DNA from: CALGLS01 sp965222105
Lineage (GTDB): Bacteria; Bacteroidota; Bacteroidia; Chitinophagales; Saprospiraceae
Assembly: GCA_965222105.1 (NCBI GenBank)
Contig: CBDCTQ010000016.1
Span: forward strand, 35,724 to 99,723
Reading direction: 5' to 3'
DNA: 64,000 nt
Position 1 is the stretch's first letter; every line of letters starts with the position of its first letter. This document shows positions 8,213 to 18,342 of this stretch, in pieces. The notes under the pieces were generated by a model that ran no database searches, was not told where the DNA came from, and saw only the letters and a program-made list of their open reading frames with translations. The translations under genes and the position numbers were made by a program.

Positions 8213-9643
8213 CTAAAACTCAAAATAAGGCACCTCCTCTAAACCGAACAACAAAGAATCACGCAAATCGAGAAACGCATTTTCGTCGGCGGGAGAAAAA
8301 GACCCGGCCACAACGGCAGCTTCTATAAGGGGGTCTATCTGCGCACCATTCTTCCAAAAACGGTAACATACATGGGGGCCGGTAGCCAACCCCGTAGAGC
8401 CGGCATAGCCGATCACCTGCCCTTGTTTGACGCGGCTGCCCTTTTTAATTCCCGGAGCAAAACCATTGTTCATAAGGTGCAGGTATTGGGTTTCGTATAC
8501 CTTATCGTGTCGTATTTTGATGTAGTTGCCGTTGTTTTCTCCGCGTTCGGCGTTGGTAATCACGCCATCAGCGGTGGCAAAGATGGGGTCGCCCTCTTTG
8601 GCGTAGTAATCCGTTCCTAAGTGGGGCCGCTCCTCGCCCAGCACCGGGTGTATTCGTTCCGGATCGTAGGGGGAGGTAATGCGGTTGTATTTTACGGGCG
8701 ACTTTAAAAATTTTCGCTTCAGCGATTGGCCGTATTGGTCGAGGTACCCGGCTCCGTTTTCATCCTTGTAGTATACGGCGTGGTAGGTGGTATCATTCGT
8801 TTCAAACGAAATGGCCAACAATCTGCCCACGTCCACCACTTTATTGTCCACCCATTTTTCTTCGTACATCAGTTTGAAGCGGTCGTTGGGTTCGACGTGG
8901 TAAAAATCCACCAGGTATTTCAATGCATCTTCCATTTTTTCGATGATGCGGGGGTCGCCGCCATTTGTCAAAACGGCGTCCCACAGATCATTTTTTATCA
9001 CGGCTGCCATCTGTTTTACTTTTACCTCTTCGGCTTTGGTAAACAGTTTTATGTCGGGCGTAGGAAGTGCCTGTATCAGATAAAACTGACTTGGGCTCCA
9101 TTCATAGATAAACAATTTTTGCCGGGCCCCGTCGTCGTCACTCGACTCGATGGTATACCAGCTTTTTTTTGCCTGGAGGGTGGTTATGTTTTCAGCTTTC
9201 GCTAAATAATTCAGCTCGTTGATGGTCCTCGAAGGCAGGAACTCACCCTGCAGCATTTCCACCAGAGTTGTATCGGCGTTGAGTACCGTCATGGACTGTT
9301 TGTAGCCGTTCATTTTTTTTAACCTCCCCAAAAGGCCCGACAAACTTAGATACTCTTCAACGGAATCTTCCTCCTCCTTTGGAGCAGTTTCTGTTGACGG
9401 CGGCTCAGCCGGATCGACGTTTTCGACGAGAGGGGCGGATGGATCATTTCCGCCCCAGGACAGGAAAACCATACCGGCCAACGCGATCAGGAAGATAACG
9501 GCTACGACAAGTTTATTTTTTTTAACGAAAGTGAGTAAAGAAGAAAAACGTTTGGCGGGATCAGCCGACTTTCCGGATTCAGGGTCGCGGATGTTTACCT
9601 TTGGTTGCCGGGGTTGTATCTTGATCTTGGGTCGTTTTTTCAT
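8213..9643 (-). CDS. Membrane-anchored M23 (LytM-type) peptidase
   Basis: 476 residues. A basic N-terminus is followed by one membrane segment (about 45-65), an acidic linker, a helical and mixed region, and a C-terminal M23 domain. The domain has HLGTDYY (His341, Asp345), QYLHL and GPHVCYRFWKNG (His424). In most LytM enzymes the last motif is HxH, with the second His binding zinc. Here it is H-V-C, so Cys426 occupies a zinc-ligand position. Cys can bind zinc, so the enzyme may still be active. It probably acts in the periplasm on peptidoglycan cross-links or regulates an amidase. It stands alone, with a gene-free 0.7 kb upstream. Confidence 0.8.
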   Translation of the reverse strand: MKKRPKIKIQPRQPKVNIRDPESGKSADPAKRFSSLLTFVKKNKLVVAVIFLIALAGMVFLSWGGNDPSAPLVENVDPAEPPSTETAPKEEEDSVEEYLSLSGLLGRLKKMNGYKQSMTVLNADTTLVEMLQGEFLPSRTINELNYLAKAENITTLQAKKSWYTIESSDDDGARQKLFIYEWSPSQFYLIQALPTPDIKLFTKAEEVKVKQMAAVIKNDLWDAVLTNGGDPRIIEKMEDALKYLVDFYHVEPNDRFKLMYEEKWVDNKVVDVGRLLAISFETNDTTYHAVYYKDENGAGYLDQYGQSLKRKFLKSPVKYNRITSPYDPERIHPVLGEERPHLGTDYYAKEGDPIFATADGVITNAERGENNGNYIKIRHDKVYETQYLHLMNNGFAPGIKKGSRVKQGQVIGYAGSTGLATGPHVCYRFWKNGAQIDPLIEAAVVAGSFSPADENAFLDLRDSLLFGLEEVPYFEF

Positions 9644-9750
9644 TTTCTAAAATGAGGTAGCCATTTAATGCCATTTCGAATTGCTGTTAAAGTTACTTTT
9701 TTTCTACCATTTCCCAGCAGGTTTTAGCTATTATTATTCAATAAATATTG

Positions 9751-9892
9751 GCTCGCTGCGGCCTTTACCACGAAGACACGAAGAAACAAAGATTCACAGA
9801 GAAAATCTCTGTGCAGACGCCGTTCGTCGCGGCCCGCCTGCCGGCCGGCAGGTTTGCAACCGCGATGCTCCGCTAATATGTCACACACTCAT
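9751..9892 (+). repeat. Family-1 MITE-like repeat, copy A
   Basis: Shares with the other copies GCGGCCTTTACCACGAAGAC, then ACAAAGATTCACAGAGAAAA, then CGTTCGTCGCGG and TTTGCAACCGCGATGCTCCG. It ends with the right terminal repeat TGTCACACACTCAT (9879-9892) but lacks a left one. It carries an internal CCTGCCGGCCGGCAGG palindrome. Confidence 0.8.
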
Positions 9893-10123
9893 AAAATATG
9901 GTAATACCTCGTTAGATTAAAGTCCACATGACCAATCCGGTACGCCAATGAATGCCTCCTCGTTGTATAAAAAATGGTTCCATCTATTAGTCTTCTCCAT
10001 CTTTACAATATGGGAATCGACCAGCCAATTCCTCTACGTAGACGATACTGCTTTGGGCCCGGTAATTTGTACTAAAAAGAAGGATTTGAGGGTGCTCGGT
10101 ATCTTTTCGACACAATATGAAAA
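9893..10123. other. Spacer between two family-1 repeats
   Basis: Within the 718-bp gene-free region 9644-10361, this spacer holds only weak short open frames with no recognisable product. The promoter-proximal side of the M23 gene (9644-9700) has TAACTTTA on the minus strand, a 7 of 8 match to TAnnTTTG. Confidence 0.4.
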
Positions 10124-10256
10124 GAGTGTGTGACAAAATCGCTGTGGCCTTTACCACAAAGACACGAAGACACAAAGATTCACAGAGAAAATCTCGGCGC
10201 AAACGTCGTTCGTCGCGGTTTGCAACCGCGATGCTCCGCTAATCTGTCACGCACTC
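10124..10256 (+). repeat. Family-1 MITE-like repeat, copy B, with both terminal repeats
   Basis: The left end is GAGTGTGTGACA (10124-10135) and the right end is TGTCACGCACTC (10245-10256), an imperfect inverted pair. The body matches the other copies, including the hairpin CGCGGTTTGCAACCGCG. This copy lacks the internal GCCTGCCGGCCGGCAGG insertion seen in copies A and C. Confidence 0.8.
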
Positions 10257-10361
10257 ATATGAAAACATCCAGGTGGGGTACAGCCCAGCGAAGCATCTGG
10301 CGGTGAAAACTGCTTATTTTCACTATGCTTTCCCTTTCAGGAAAAACCGGGGTCGCTGATC

Positions 10362-12730
10362 TCACTCAACGACCTCAAATCCCTCCACCAGCCGTTCTCC
10401 CCGTTCATCTACCAGGGTCAAAATATGTTCACCCACCGGTGGCGCCAGCTCCAGGTGATGAAAATCACGTGTAGCGCCAACATAAGTATCATCCAGGTGC
10501 CAATAGATGGTGCTTTCCGGCCGACGGTGCGCCACTTTGAAAACGACCTTGCTTTTATTGCCATCCAGATCGACCGGAATATAAACCGACGTGAACGATT
10601 TGGGATAAATAAACTGCATGGCGCTTTGCGATGGAGTTGACAACAACGGCTGACACCCCTCCCGGTAAGGTGGGGCTTTGTGATAGGAGGGGGTTGCGGC
10701 AATGTAGTAATGCTCCTCCAATGGTGGCAATACAAACCAGGGCTGTTGCCGCATGTCATTGACGGGCAGGCACCGGTCGCTTACCTGATGAGTTGCCGAT
10801 TCATCCAGATGCAAAAGGCGATGATAGGGGCAGGCTGGTGATTTCAAACCGCTGGCCGCTACCAGCAAAGTGTCGGTCGGACATATTGGCAATGCTCTGT
10901 AACCGCTTTTCCGGCAAACGGCAATTTCGGTCATCTCATCGAAAGGCTGTTCAAACCACTCCTCCGGTTCTAACAACGACATTACATCGAATAAAATGGG
11001 GCCTGCAACCTTCACCCCCACCAATCCGGGGCGCCCTTCGCCATCGGCATTTCCCACCCAGACGCCCACGGTATGCCGCCCGTCGAGCCCGATGGCCCAG
11101 GCGTCGCGGTAGCCAAAGCTGGTACCGGTTTTCCAGGCAACCCTGGAGTTGGAGCGGAACAGCTCCCAGTCGCCCTCCGAATTGGGCCTTCGTACCTGTT
11201 GCATCGCCTCCAGCATATGCCAGACGGCTGCCGCCGAAAGGTGGGTAGGTTTGGGGTGCAAGCGGACTTTGTCAGAATTGTTTTCGATGGTTCGAAAATG
11301 GGCCGGACGAAAATCGGAAGGGTTGTACCGGCCATCGTATTTGTAAAAATGCGACAGGTGGCGGGCCAGGCAGGTGTATACATTGGCGATCTCCCAGAGG
11401 CTGGCTTCTGCCCCCCCGACGATCAGCGTCAGGCCGTAGTGGTCAGCGGGGCGGCTGATGTTTTTCAATTCCGAATTGTTGCCATTGATGGTGGCATTTT
11501 TCGAGTCCATACTGTTGGAGCATCCGCACAAAGGGGATGTTGAGCGAGCGGGCCAGTGCTTCATCGGCAGGCACCACTCCCTGATAACTTTCGTAAAAAT
11601 TCTGAGGTTGATACCCGTGAATGCGAGTGGGCACGTCGGAGATCAGACTGGCGGGGAGGATGATTCCTTCGTCGACCATTTGGGCGTACAGCAAAGGTTT
11701 GAGGATGCTTCCCGTACTCCGGGGTGCCTGGACGATGTCGACCGCCTGGCCGTGGTCGGGGCCGCTGTTGGGGGCATTACCTATGTAGGCCATCACGGCT
11801 CCCGATTCGATGTCTTGCACCAGGATGGCGAGGTTGTGGATGCCATTGCCGGCCAGGTGCTGGTGATGCTGTCGGGCAATATCGGTGCAGCGTTGCTGCA
11901 GATGGCGGTCCAGGGTACTGTGTACACGGTTGTTGTTTTTGATGTTCTCATCTGTAGTCGCACTGACTCTATCGAGCAGATGAGTGGCCAGTTGGGGGGA
12001 GGGGCAGGGGTTGTTGGGGTAGGGGTTCTTCTTTGGCGAGGAGTCCGGTGTCGGAGGTAATAAGGCCTTGGGCAGCGAGGCGGTCGATCAACCGGTTTCT
12101 TTTGCGCAGCAGGGCATCCCGGTTGCGCCCAGGGTGGATGAGGGCCGGGCTGTTGGGCAATACAGCTAAGGTGGCGGCTTCGGCCCATGACAATTGTTGA
12201 GGTGGTTTGCCAAAATACCGCCAGGTGGCAGCCTCCAGGCCCACCACGTTGCCGCCAAAGGGGGCGTGTGCGGCATACAGGGAGAGTATCGCAGCTTTGT
12301 CGTATCGCCATTCCAGCCGGGTGGCGAGGACTATCTCGATCAGCTTTTGCCATACCGTGCGCGGCTTGTTGGGTCGCGATAACCGGATGACCTGCATGGA
12401 GAGTGTGCTGCCTCCGCTGACCACTCTACCTGCGCTGATGTTTTGCCGAAAGGCACGTGCCAACGCCCGCAGGTCGACGCCCCGGTGTTGCCAAAACCGC
12501 TTGTCTTCAAACAGGGTGATGGCTTCTGCAAAACGTTTGGGTACGGCCCCTCCTTTCGGGAAACGCCACTGCCCATCGCCAGCTATCCGGGCTCCGAGTA
12601 AGATGCCCTCCCGGTCTTCCAACACCACGGAATAGGGGGTGTCGAATAAAGGGTTGGGCAGGCAATACCAGTATGCGAGGAGCAGGGCGGCGCAGAGAAA
12701 TACCGCTATTGTTTTTTTTTGTCGATGCAT
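10362..12730 (-). pseudogene. pbpC: Penicillin-binding protein 1C, disrupted by two frameshifts
   Basis: Three abutting frames together encode an almost complete PBP1C of about 790 residues. The N-terminal part (12730 to about 12000) has a membrane segment and GT51 glycosyltransferase motifs EDKRFWQHRGVD and GGSTLSMQ. The middle part (to about 11465) carries the transpeptidase STGSILKP and SLN motifs. The last part (to 10362) has WKTGTSFGYRD and the PBP1C C-terminal domain. The frame changes fall in a G6 run (11994-11999) and a T5 run (11461-11465); each needs removal of one base. All catalytic motifs survive, so these may be recent mutations or homopolymer sequencing errors. PBP1C synthesises and cross-links peptidoglycan at the inner membrane. 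The usual alpha-2-macroglobulin partner gene is not adjacent. Confidence 0.85.
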
Positions 12731-12843
12731 TATTTAGTAAAGCTCAAAAATTAAATTCCCTCTTTTGGATCTTTGAAAAACTTACAAAACCTGCCTACCG
12801 GCAGGCAGGCGTTCACTATCAATCGCTTATTTGCAAGTTTTGT

Positions 12844-12851
12844 CAAAGATA
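12844..12851 (-). promoter_or_regulatory. -7 promoter element for pbpC
   Basis: On the minus strand this reads TATCTTTG, a full match to the Bacteroidota TAnnTTTG element. It gives a leader of about 100 nt to pbpC that contains the palindrome CCTGCCTGCCGGTAGGCAGG. A matching -33 TTG was not evident. Confidence 0.45.
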
Positions 12852-12888
12852 TCGGTAATTTAAATTTCGAGCGAGCCTTAGGGAATAT

Positions 12889-13944
12889 CTACCTCCCCAA
12901 CACCTCTCCCATATCTTCGATCAACTTCCTGCCTTCCGGCGAAAAATTATCCAGGTAATCCGGTTGTTCTTTGCTTCGGATGAGGTACATAAAATTGTCG
13001 GCAAGTATTTCGTCGGGATGGATGATGTAGTTGGTGTTGTCTTTTATTTGGTGGAGGTAGTTCGTCATCTGGTTGGATGTAATGGTCGTGTTAGACTTTT
13101 CGTCATTGTGTACCTTTATCAACCTGGAAAACGGAGGTGAAATTTTGTACAAAGCAAAATCGAGGTAGCTAAAAAAAGCGGGTCTTGAAGGTAAAAATTC
13201 GTCGGTATTGGCTTTGATGATGGGTATGGCCAGGGTAGGAGGGGAGTCTTCCGTCTCGAGTTTGATAGCATAGCCGTAGTCGACCCCATCGGGGTTGAGG
13301 AGGAGTCGTTTTTTTAGAGTGGAGTCCATTTGCAGGTTGCTTACCGGTCCGATGTCTTTGTAGCCGATGAGGGCGTAGAGGGCGTTGCGCTCCGGCTCGT
13401 GGTACCGCGAGTAGATGTGGAACAACTCGTGCAGCATAGTGCCGTAAATGGCATCTTCATTGCCCTGGGTCAGAACGAATTTTGGGATGACGATGCAGTT
13501 TTCACGGGTGTAATAAACAGTCGATCCGTAATGGGTGCCATGTGTTTTGATGAGTTTTGTTTCGGGGCCCAGCAAATTTGGCGACAGCTTGTTGCAGTAC
13601 AGATATACCTTTTTAAACACCTTTTCCAACAGGGCTTTTTCGGATGGGGTAAACGACAATACATCTTTTCGCAGATAGTGGCGATAGTCACTCAGTATCT
13701 CTTCTCTGCTGGCCTCGTCAGGCAGGGGTTTCTTCATTTGGATGGACATATCCAATAAGCCGATTTGGTCGAAAAAACGCTCCTTATCGTCTTTGATGAT
13801 GGCATCTGCGGCGGCGAGACTGTCGAGGAAAACCACCTGATGTTGGGGCGAAAGCGCGAGGGTATGCAGGGATTGCTTGCTCTTGCAGCCAACCAGAAGT
13901 AGAACGGCTATTGCCATTGTCGATACCAATTGATATTGCTTCAT
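12889..13944 (-). CDS. Lipoprotein with HExxH zinc-peptidase motif
   Basis: 351 residues if started at the ATG at 13944, which places a signal peptide and lipobox (AVLLLVGC) at the N-terminus; a longer frame from 14052 would bury it. The protein contains MLHELFHIYSRY, an HExxH motif at about 172-176, followed by an acidic segment (HEPERNALY) that could give the third zinc ligand, and DEILADNF near the C-terminus. This layout resembles gluzincin-like peptidases that act outside the inner membrane. Substrate unknown. Upstream of pbpC on the same strand but with a separate promoter. Confidence 0.6.
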   Translation of the reverse strand: MKQYQLVSTMAIAVLLLVGCKSKQSLHTLALSPQHQVVFLDSLAAADAIIKDDKERFFDQIGLLDMSIQMKKPLPDEASREEILSDYRHYLRKDVLSFTPSEKALLEKVFKKVYLYCNKLSPNLLGPETKLIKTHGTHYGSTVYYTRENCIVIPKFVLTQGNEDAIYGTMLHELFHIYSRYHEPERNALYALIGYKDIGPVSNLQMDSTLKKRLLLNPDGVDYGYAIKLETEDSPPTLAIPIIKANTDEFLPSRPAFFSYLDFALYKISPPFSRLIKVHNDEKSNTTITSNQMTNYLHQIKDNTNYIIHPDEILADNFMYLIRSKEQPDYLDNFSPEGRKLIEDMGEVLGR

Positions 13945-14074
13945 GAATGCGTTTTTTGTGAAAAAAAAGTTCAAGGTTACAACCAAATAGAATATGGTCA
14001 ATTCGAGCGTTGTTGCAAGAGGGAAGTTAACTTTTCCCTGGTACTTGAACATCTGATAGCTCTTTGCCTACTCT

Positions 14075-14225
14075 GCTCGCTGCGGCTTTTACCACGAAGA
14101 CACAGCTTGTCCCGGACTTGCTCCGGGAAAGAAACAAAGATTCACAAAGAAAATCTCTGTGCGGACGTCGTTCGTCGCGGCCCGCCTGCCGGCCGGCAGG
14201 TTTGCAACCGCGATGCTCCGCTAAG
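14075..14225 (+). repeat. Family-1 MITE-like repeat, copy C (no terminal repeats)
   Basis: Starts GCTCGCTGCGGC like copy A and ends at ATGCTCCGCTAA without the TGTCAC end. A second palindrome, TCCCGGA-cttgc-TCCGGGA (14110-14128), is inserted within the body, showing one repeat nested in another. Confidence 0.75.
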
Positions 14226-14299
14226 CAACAGAAGTCAAGCGCAGTACCTTTTGAACGTTAAACTTTTCTCCTGAACTTGAGCTTCCAATACCTCTTTCT

Positions 14300-16423
14300 C
14301 TACTCCGCCTCCCGCATAGACAAATTCACCCGGCCTCGTTCTTTGTCTATTCCAACGACTTTTACGCGCACTTGTTGTTGGAGTTGAACCACTTCTGCCG
14401 GGTCTTTGACGAAGCGGTTGGCCAGTTGGGATATGTGGACCAAGCCGTCTCCTTTGATGCCGATGTCGACGAAGGCACCGAAGTTGGTGATGTTGGTCAC
14501 CACGCCGGGGAGGGTCATCCCTTCACGGAGATCGTCGATGGTACGGACGGCACCGAACTCAACGGTTTGTGCACTGCCTCTGGGGTCGAGTCCGGGTTTT
14601 TCGAGTTCTGCCATGATGTCCCTCAGGGTAGGCAAGCCCACTTCTTCGTCAACGTATTGTTGGAGGTTTATTTTTTTTCGCAGATCATTGTCATTGAGGA
14701 GGGTTGCTACGGTCGATCCCAAATCGGTCGCCATGCGTTTTACCAGGGAATACCGTTCGGGGTGTACAGCAGTATTGTCTAGTGGATTGCCGGGCTTGGA
14801 AATGCGCAGAAAGCCGGCACATTGCTCGAATGCCTTTGCTCCCATCCGGGGTACTTTTTTTAATTGAGCTCTATTGGTGAATGCCCCTTCTTTTTGACGA
14901 AAGTCGACAATATTTTTAGCTAACGTCGGCCCCAATCCAGATACATAGGTCAGCAGGTGGCGGCTGGCGGTGTTGAGGTTGATGCCCACTGAGTTGACAC
15001 AACTTTCCACTACCCGGTCAAGGCTTTCCCGCAGTCGGGGTTGACTGACATCGTGTTGATACTGACCTACGCCGATGGATTTGGCGTCTATTTTGACCAG
15101 TTCTGCCAGTGGATCCAACAATCTGCGCCCAATGGATACAGCGCCCCGAACGGTCACGTCTTTGTCGGGAAATTCTTCGCGGGCGATCTCCGAAGCGGAA
15201 TATATGGAAGCACCCGATTCATTGACCAGGAAGAGGTCGAGTTTTTTCAATTCGGACTGCCGGAGCAGCGCCAACGTTTCGCGGCCGGCAGTGCCGTTGC
15301 CAATGGCGATGGCCTGGGGTTGATATTTTTGCGAAAGCATTGTTAGGTGATGGATCGACTTGTCGACTTCCGACTGTGGCGGATGTGGGAAGATGGTGCT
15401 ATGGTGGAGTAGGTTGCCACTTTCATCGAGGCAAACCACCTTGCAACCCGTCCGGAATCCGGGGTCCAGGGCCAGCACCCGTTTTTGACCGAGCGGGGGT
15501 GCGAGGAGGAGTTGTTGGAGGTTGGTGGCGAACACTTTGATGGCTTCTTCGTCGGCGGCTTCTTTGCTGCTCTGTCGAAATTCGGTTTCGATACCAGGGC
15601 CGAGGAGTCGTTTATAACAATCTTCCAAAGCCATTTGGACTTGTTGGGTAGCGGCCCCATGCTCTTTCAGAAAATGCTTTTGGAGGTGGTACAAGGTGGT
15701 ATCTTCCGGAGGAGCGATCTTGACGCGTAAAATCCCCTCTTCTTCACCACGCCGGATGGCGAGCAACCGGTGGGAAGGGCATTTTTTGAGGAGCTCCCCG
15801 AAGTCGAAATAGTCGCGGTATTTGCTGCCTTCTTCTTTCTTGCCCCTGACCAGTTTGGCAGTCAGAATAGCCCCTTTGGCAAAGGAAAAGCGAACGGTGT
15901 TGCGCGCTTTTTCATCTTCGTTTATCCACTCGGCGATGATGTCGCGGGCGCCCTGAAGTGCCTCTTCTTCGGAAGGTACCTGATCGGAGAGGTATTGGGC
16001 GGCGAGTTGTTCGACGTGGTGGCTGCGCTGCTCGAATAGTGCTTTTGCCAGTGGTTCCAGTCCCTTTTCGCGGGCGGCTGAGGCACGGGTTTTGCGTTTG
16101 CGCTTGTAGGGGAGGTAGAGGTCTTCCAACAAAGTGTTGTCGAAACAGGATTCAATGCGATTTTTTAACTCGTCGGTCAGTTTTCCCTGCTCTTCGATCG
16201 ACTTGAGTATGGATGCTTTGCGTTTTTCGAGGTCGTCGAAGCGTTTCATCTCTTTTTCGACGGCGGCGATTTGCACTTCGTCGAGCGATCCTGTCATCTC
16301 CTTGCGGTAGCGGGCAATGAAAGGGATGGTGGCGCCTTCGCGCAATAGTCCAATGGTGTTGCTCACTTTGCGGGCGGGCAAGGATAATTGGTTGGCGATC
16401 AGGGAAGTGTGGTTTTCTTGCAT
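14300..16423 (-). CDS. tex: Tex family RNA-binding transcription accessory protein
   Basis: 707 residues, close to the family's usual length. The order is a helical Tex N-terminal domain (RKVSNTIGLLREGATIPFIARYRKE), a YqgF/RuvX-like RNase H fold (RVLALDPGFRTGCKVV), a helix-hairpin-helix pair (YVSGLGPTLAKNIVDFR) and a C-terminal S1 RNA-binding domain (GVVTNITNFGAFVDIG). Tex is a widely conserved cytoplasmic protein linked to transcription and ribosome function. It appears complete, with ATG start just downstream of an 8-bp tandem array. Confidence 0.95.
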   Translation of the reverse strand: MQENHTSLIANQLSLPARKVSNTIGLLREGATIPFIARYRKEMTGSLDEVQIAAVEKEMKRFDDLEKRKASILKSIEEQGKLTDELKNRIESCFDNTLLEDLYLPYKRKRKTRASAAREKGLEPLAKALFEQRSHHVEQLAAQYLSDQVPSEEEALQGARDIIAEWINEDEKARNTVRFSFAKGAILTAKLVRGKKEEGSKYRDYFDFGELLKKCPSHRLLAIRRGEEEGILRVKIAPPEDTTLYHLQKHFLKEHGAATQQVQMALEDCYKRLLGPGIETEFRQSSKEAADEEAIKVFATNLQQLLLAPPLGQKRVLALDPGFRTGCKVVCLDESGNLLHHSTIFPHPPQSEVDKSIHHLTMLSQKYQPQAIAIGNGTAGRETLALLRQSELKKLDLFLVNESGASIYSASEIAREEFPDKDVTVRGAVSIGRRLLDPLAELVKIDAKSIGVGQYQHDVSQPRLRESLDRVVESCVNSVGINLNTASRHLLTYVSGLGPTLAKNIVDFRQKEGAFTNRAQLKKVPRMGAKAFEQCAGFLRISKPGNPLDNTAVHPERYSLVKRMATDLGSTVATLLNDNDLRKKINLQQYVDEEVGLPTLRDIMAELEKPGLDPRGSAQTVEFGAVRTIDDLREGMTLPGVVTNITNFGAFVDIGIKGDGLVHISQLANRFVKDPAEVVQLQQQVRVKVVGIDKERGRVNLSMREAE

Positions 16424-16429
16424 GTTTTA

Positions 16430-16690
16430 TATGCTGATATGCTGATATGCTGATATGCTGATATGCTGATGCTTGCCCATGAAGGGCTATCGCCTACATG
16501 GCAAGCGTGAAGGCGAAGCGATAGCGTAGTCCCCCGTATCAAGTCCGGGGCAGGCTTTCATGGTGCTGATCCCGAAATGAGTTCGGGACAAGTTCTACCT
16601 ACACTTCGTTCCGGCAGACGAGCCTGTCTACTGACAGGTAGATTTGCTGATCAATGACCCTTCAATGTAGAAATTGCCCTGCAAAAATAA
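16430..16690. repeat. Family-2 repeat: ATATGCTG tandem array plus 104-bp hairpin block
   Basis: Five 8-bp units ATATGCTG (about 16430-16470) lead into a block (16467-16570) that is identical over about 104 bp to 54299-54402. The block folds through CCATGAAG/CTTTCATGG and GCTATCGC/GCGATAGC. A palindrome TCCCGAA-atgag-TTCGGGA (16570-16588) and CTGTCTACTGACAGGTAG (about 16623-16640) follow. It fills the 387-bp gap between tex and the next gene, with nothing coding seen. Confidence 0.75.
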
Positions 16691-16810
16691 CAGGTTTGTG
16701 GAATTTTTGAAATTTGTGATTCGATTTAGAGAAAACGCTCAGGGACAAATGATCGTTTTTTTTATAAGAAAAATGATCGTACCTTTCCGGTAAATGGAAT
16801 CGCTCTTCAA

Positions 16811-18061
16811 ATGACACATGAATCTGCTCCTGTAGATCCTTCTACAACGACTTTTTCCAAACTGGTTCTGGATGTGCAAATCCCTGTTGAGGAATTGGAA
16901 CGCAGGCTGGCGGAACAGTTGCCTGTCAAGGTGTTCGAGATGGGGGAGTCGGAACATGGACTTCAGGTGAAGGCTACGCGGATAGGTAAAATTGGCCTTA
17001 TACCTGGGCCTGGGAAACGCATCCGGGTATCTTTTGTGTTGAGGTTGCAAGCCAGTAAAGATTTTTTGCTGGCGGAAGCCTCGGCGGAGGGCGTCCTTCA
17101 GGTCGGCTTGCTGATACATTACGACCTCACTTCCACTTTTGGCCTGACCACAAAAACGGAGATCATTCATTTTTCCTGGTTGGAAAAACCGGAGGTAGAC
17201 ATCGGTTTATTCAATTTTTCTGTGGCGTCGGTGATGTACAATGCCATTCACCGACGGCGCCAACGGATTTGCAAAAGCATTGATGAGGCAATTGCCAACC
17301 TGGCCGATCCCGGTAAGTGGGTGCCGGTTGTTTTAAAACGTTTTGAAAGTCCGGTTGTTGTCGTCAATGGTTTTCCGATCCGGATATTGTCGCTTCCGCA
17401 AAAATTGGCGTTGACCGTGCCTGAGCAAAAGGAGGGGCGTATACGCTGCCAGTTGCAATTGAGTGAAGGGCTTCGGCTGTCGATTGGAGATGTATTGTTG
17501 GAAAAAAGACCATTGGAAGCTCCTTTCTTTCAATGGGTTGAAAAAGCTGAATCTACCGGCTATAAATTACCCCTTCTGATCGATTGGAAGTTGCTGGAGA
17601 CACTTGCAGTAGAACTACTTCGACATGCGCCGATGGAATATGCTGGTTTGAAATTTGAAGTAAAAACCCTGCAACTTTCAGGTGACGGGCACACCTTGTT
17701 GGCGAAAGCAACCGTTGACGGCGCAGTAGAGGGGACTTTTCACCTTCACGGTGTACCGTATTATGATGGCGAGGAAGCAACTATACGATTTCGTCAGGTA
17801 AAGGTATCTGTTGGCATTAGATCGGGTTGGAAAGAGCGGTTGCTGCGAATGTTTATTGGGAGGCTGACCCATGCGATTGAAAAGGAATTGCGACTTCCAC
17901 TACAACCGCTGCTGGATACCTATCTGGAAGGAGATCATCGTACAGAAGATGGATTGCACCTGGCATATAAAGTAGATGATTTTTTTGTGGAAGAGATCGT
18001 GGCGAAGGCGGTGGGGCTTGTGGTAGTGGTGCTGGGTCGGGGGTGGGGTAGGGTGGTTTAG
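16811..18061 (+). CDS. DUF4403 family protein
   Basis: 416 residues. The start (FSKLVLDVQIPVEELERRL) and the repeated amphipathic beta-strand layout (LRLQASKDFLLAEASAEG and a second copy around LHGVPYYDGEEATI) match DUF4403, a family with two lipid-binding-like beta domains. Unlike most family members no lipobox or clear signal peptide is seen, so it may be cytoplasmic or the start may be mis-set. A near-consensus -7 element, TACCTTTC, lies about 40 bases upstream. Function unknown. Confidence 0.65.
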   Translation: MTHESAPVDPSTTTFSKLVLDVQIPVEELERRLAEQLPVKVFEMGESEHGLQVKATRIGKIGLIPGPGKRIRVSFVLRLQASKDFLLAEASAEGVLQVGLLIHYDLTSTFGLTTKTEIIHFSWLEKPEVDIGLFNFSVASVMYNAIHRRRQRICKSIDEAIANLADPGKWVPVVLKRFESPVVVVNGFPIRILSLPQKLALTVPEQKEGRIRCQLQLSEGLRLSIGDVLLEKRPLEAPFFQWVEKAESTGYKLPLLIDWKLLETLAVELLRHAPMEYAGLKFEVKTLQLSGDGHTLLAKATVDGAVEGTFHLHGVPYYDGEEATIRFRQVKVSVGIRSGWKERLLRMFIGRLTHAIEKELRLPLQPLLDTYLEGDHRTEDGLHLAYKVDDFFVEEIVAKAVGLVVVVLGRGWGRVV

Positions 18062-18342
18062 TGGTTTGAGGTTATTAAAAACTGGAAAGGAATTAGACCT
18101 ATCCGAGAATAAGTTAAGATGCGATAAGAACACACTTTCCTTCCAGACCTTTTGCAAATTATTTGCAGGCTGCGGCCTGGCGGCGGAGGCATGTGGGCGG
18201 ATCCCACCCTCCGTGAGGCCAACCATATGCCAAAAATTAAAATCTTGGGTAGCATTCCGTCCCGAGCTATGAGTACCTTACCCCAAAATCAATGCCCAGA
18301 AAGCCGGAGCCTGTCTAAAAGGTTTTCAATATCTCTTTCCCG
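18062..18342. repeat. Intergenic family-5 repeat
   Basis: The segment GGTAGCATTCCGTCCC...CTTACCCCAAAATC (about 18249-18298) is the reverse-orientation relative of 8107-8190. Upstream, GGCGGATCCCACCCTCCG resembles part of 51700-51740. No gene is seen. Confidence 0.5.
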
